From assembly GCA_900128565.1 (NCBI GenBank), contig LT635940.1:1-37354 (forward strand): a DNA stretch of 37,354 bases. Direction: 5' to 3'. Source of the stretch: Stramenopiles sp. TOSAG23-6 (lineage: Eukaryota > Sar). This document shows, in pieces, positions 37,256-37,354 of the stretch. Below the pieces are notes generated by a model. It had not been told where the DNA came from, made no database searches, and saw only the letters and a program-made list of their open reading frames with translations. The first letter of the stretch is position 1. Each line of letters opens with the position of its first letter. The position numbers and the translations under genes are program-made.

Positions 37256-37354
37256 GTACATTTTATATGAATTTCTAATTTATTTTATTTTTGGTTTTCA
37301 TACGAAATTTCGTACCTAACGATTTTTTTGTTGAAATATTTTTTCACAATACTT
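37256..37354 (+). mobile_element. Introner copy I (reaches the window end)
   Basis: 99 bp. Starts GTACATTTTATATGAATTTC, like copy H, core CATACGAAATTTCGTACC-TAAC, ends TTTCACAATAC followed by TT. The left flank is also TT, so here the repeated dinucleotide is TT rather than AT, supporting a true target-site duplication rather than a fixed AT end. Confidence 0.85.

Overview
This window comes from the nuclear genome of a single-celled eukaryote. It is AT-rich and gene-dense: about 18 protein genes lie on both strands, with intergenic gaps of roughly 50-600 bp. The proteins are plainly eukaryotic: RNA polymerase III largest subunit, a Ded1/DDX3 helicase, a LARP4-like protein, a plasma-membrane-type Ca2+ pump, an anoctamin and RMT2. 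A stramenopile or another algal lineage is my best guess, from the Tudor-like DGTFDIxYDDGD repeat, a CRT-like transporter and the compact layout, but this is only an inference. TAA and TGA both serve as ordinary stops. A few Ns are present.

Layout. 1-4.4 kb: a Tudor-like/EF-hand protein (5' truncated), a calcineurin-B-like EF-hand protein and a basic unknown protein. 4.5-7.1 kb: a fusion of an NAA80-like actin N-acetyltransferase with an ACTMAP-like actin maturation protease, divergent from methionine sulfoxide reductase A. 7.3-16 kb: the Ca2+-ATPase, a small coiled-coil protein, MutY and DDX3. 16-21 kb: a large secreted unknown protein and a small Cys/Lys-rich gene interrupted by an in-frame TGA. 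21-28.7 kb: the LARP4-like gene, an RMT2-like ankyrin/arginine methyltransferase, a CRT-like transporter and a small secreted protein. 28.9-37.4 kb: RNA polymerase III subunit 1, a class-I methyltransferase joined to the first half of an anoctamin, and the start of an unknown gene.

Most striking feature. Eleven copies of a ~90-100 bp repeat interrupt coding sequences, always in the sense orientation of the host gene. Each starts GTNNG/GTACA (GTGGA in one copy), carries a near-invariant ACCTAAC (branch-point-like) motif after a small palindrome, and ends AAAATAC-AT or CACAATAC-AT. They behave as introns: conserved protein sequence is restored only if they are removed, most clearly in RNA polymerase III ([19 protein letters not shown]). 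They do not end in AG. Nine of 11 are flanked by the same short sequence on both sides (8 with AT, of which one extends to ATG; 1 with TT; two tandem copies share flanks), and the ends are short inverted repeats (GTAT...ATAC). This fits a family of introner elements: intron-generating, transposon-like insertions with non-GT-AG 3' ends. Ordinary GT-AG introns also occur (8-56, 580-695, 21825-22226). One gene carries two introners end to end, and one introner sits at the junction of an apparent anoctamin-methyltransferase chimera.
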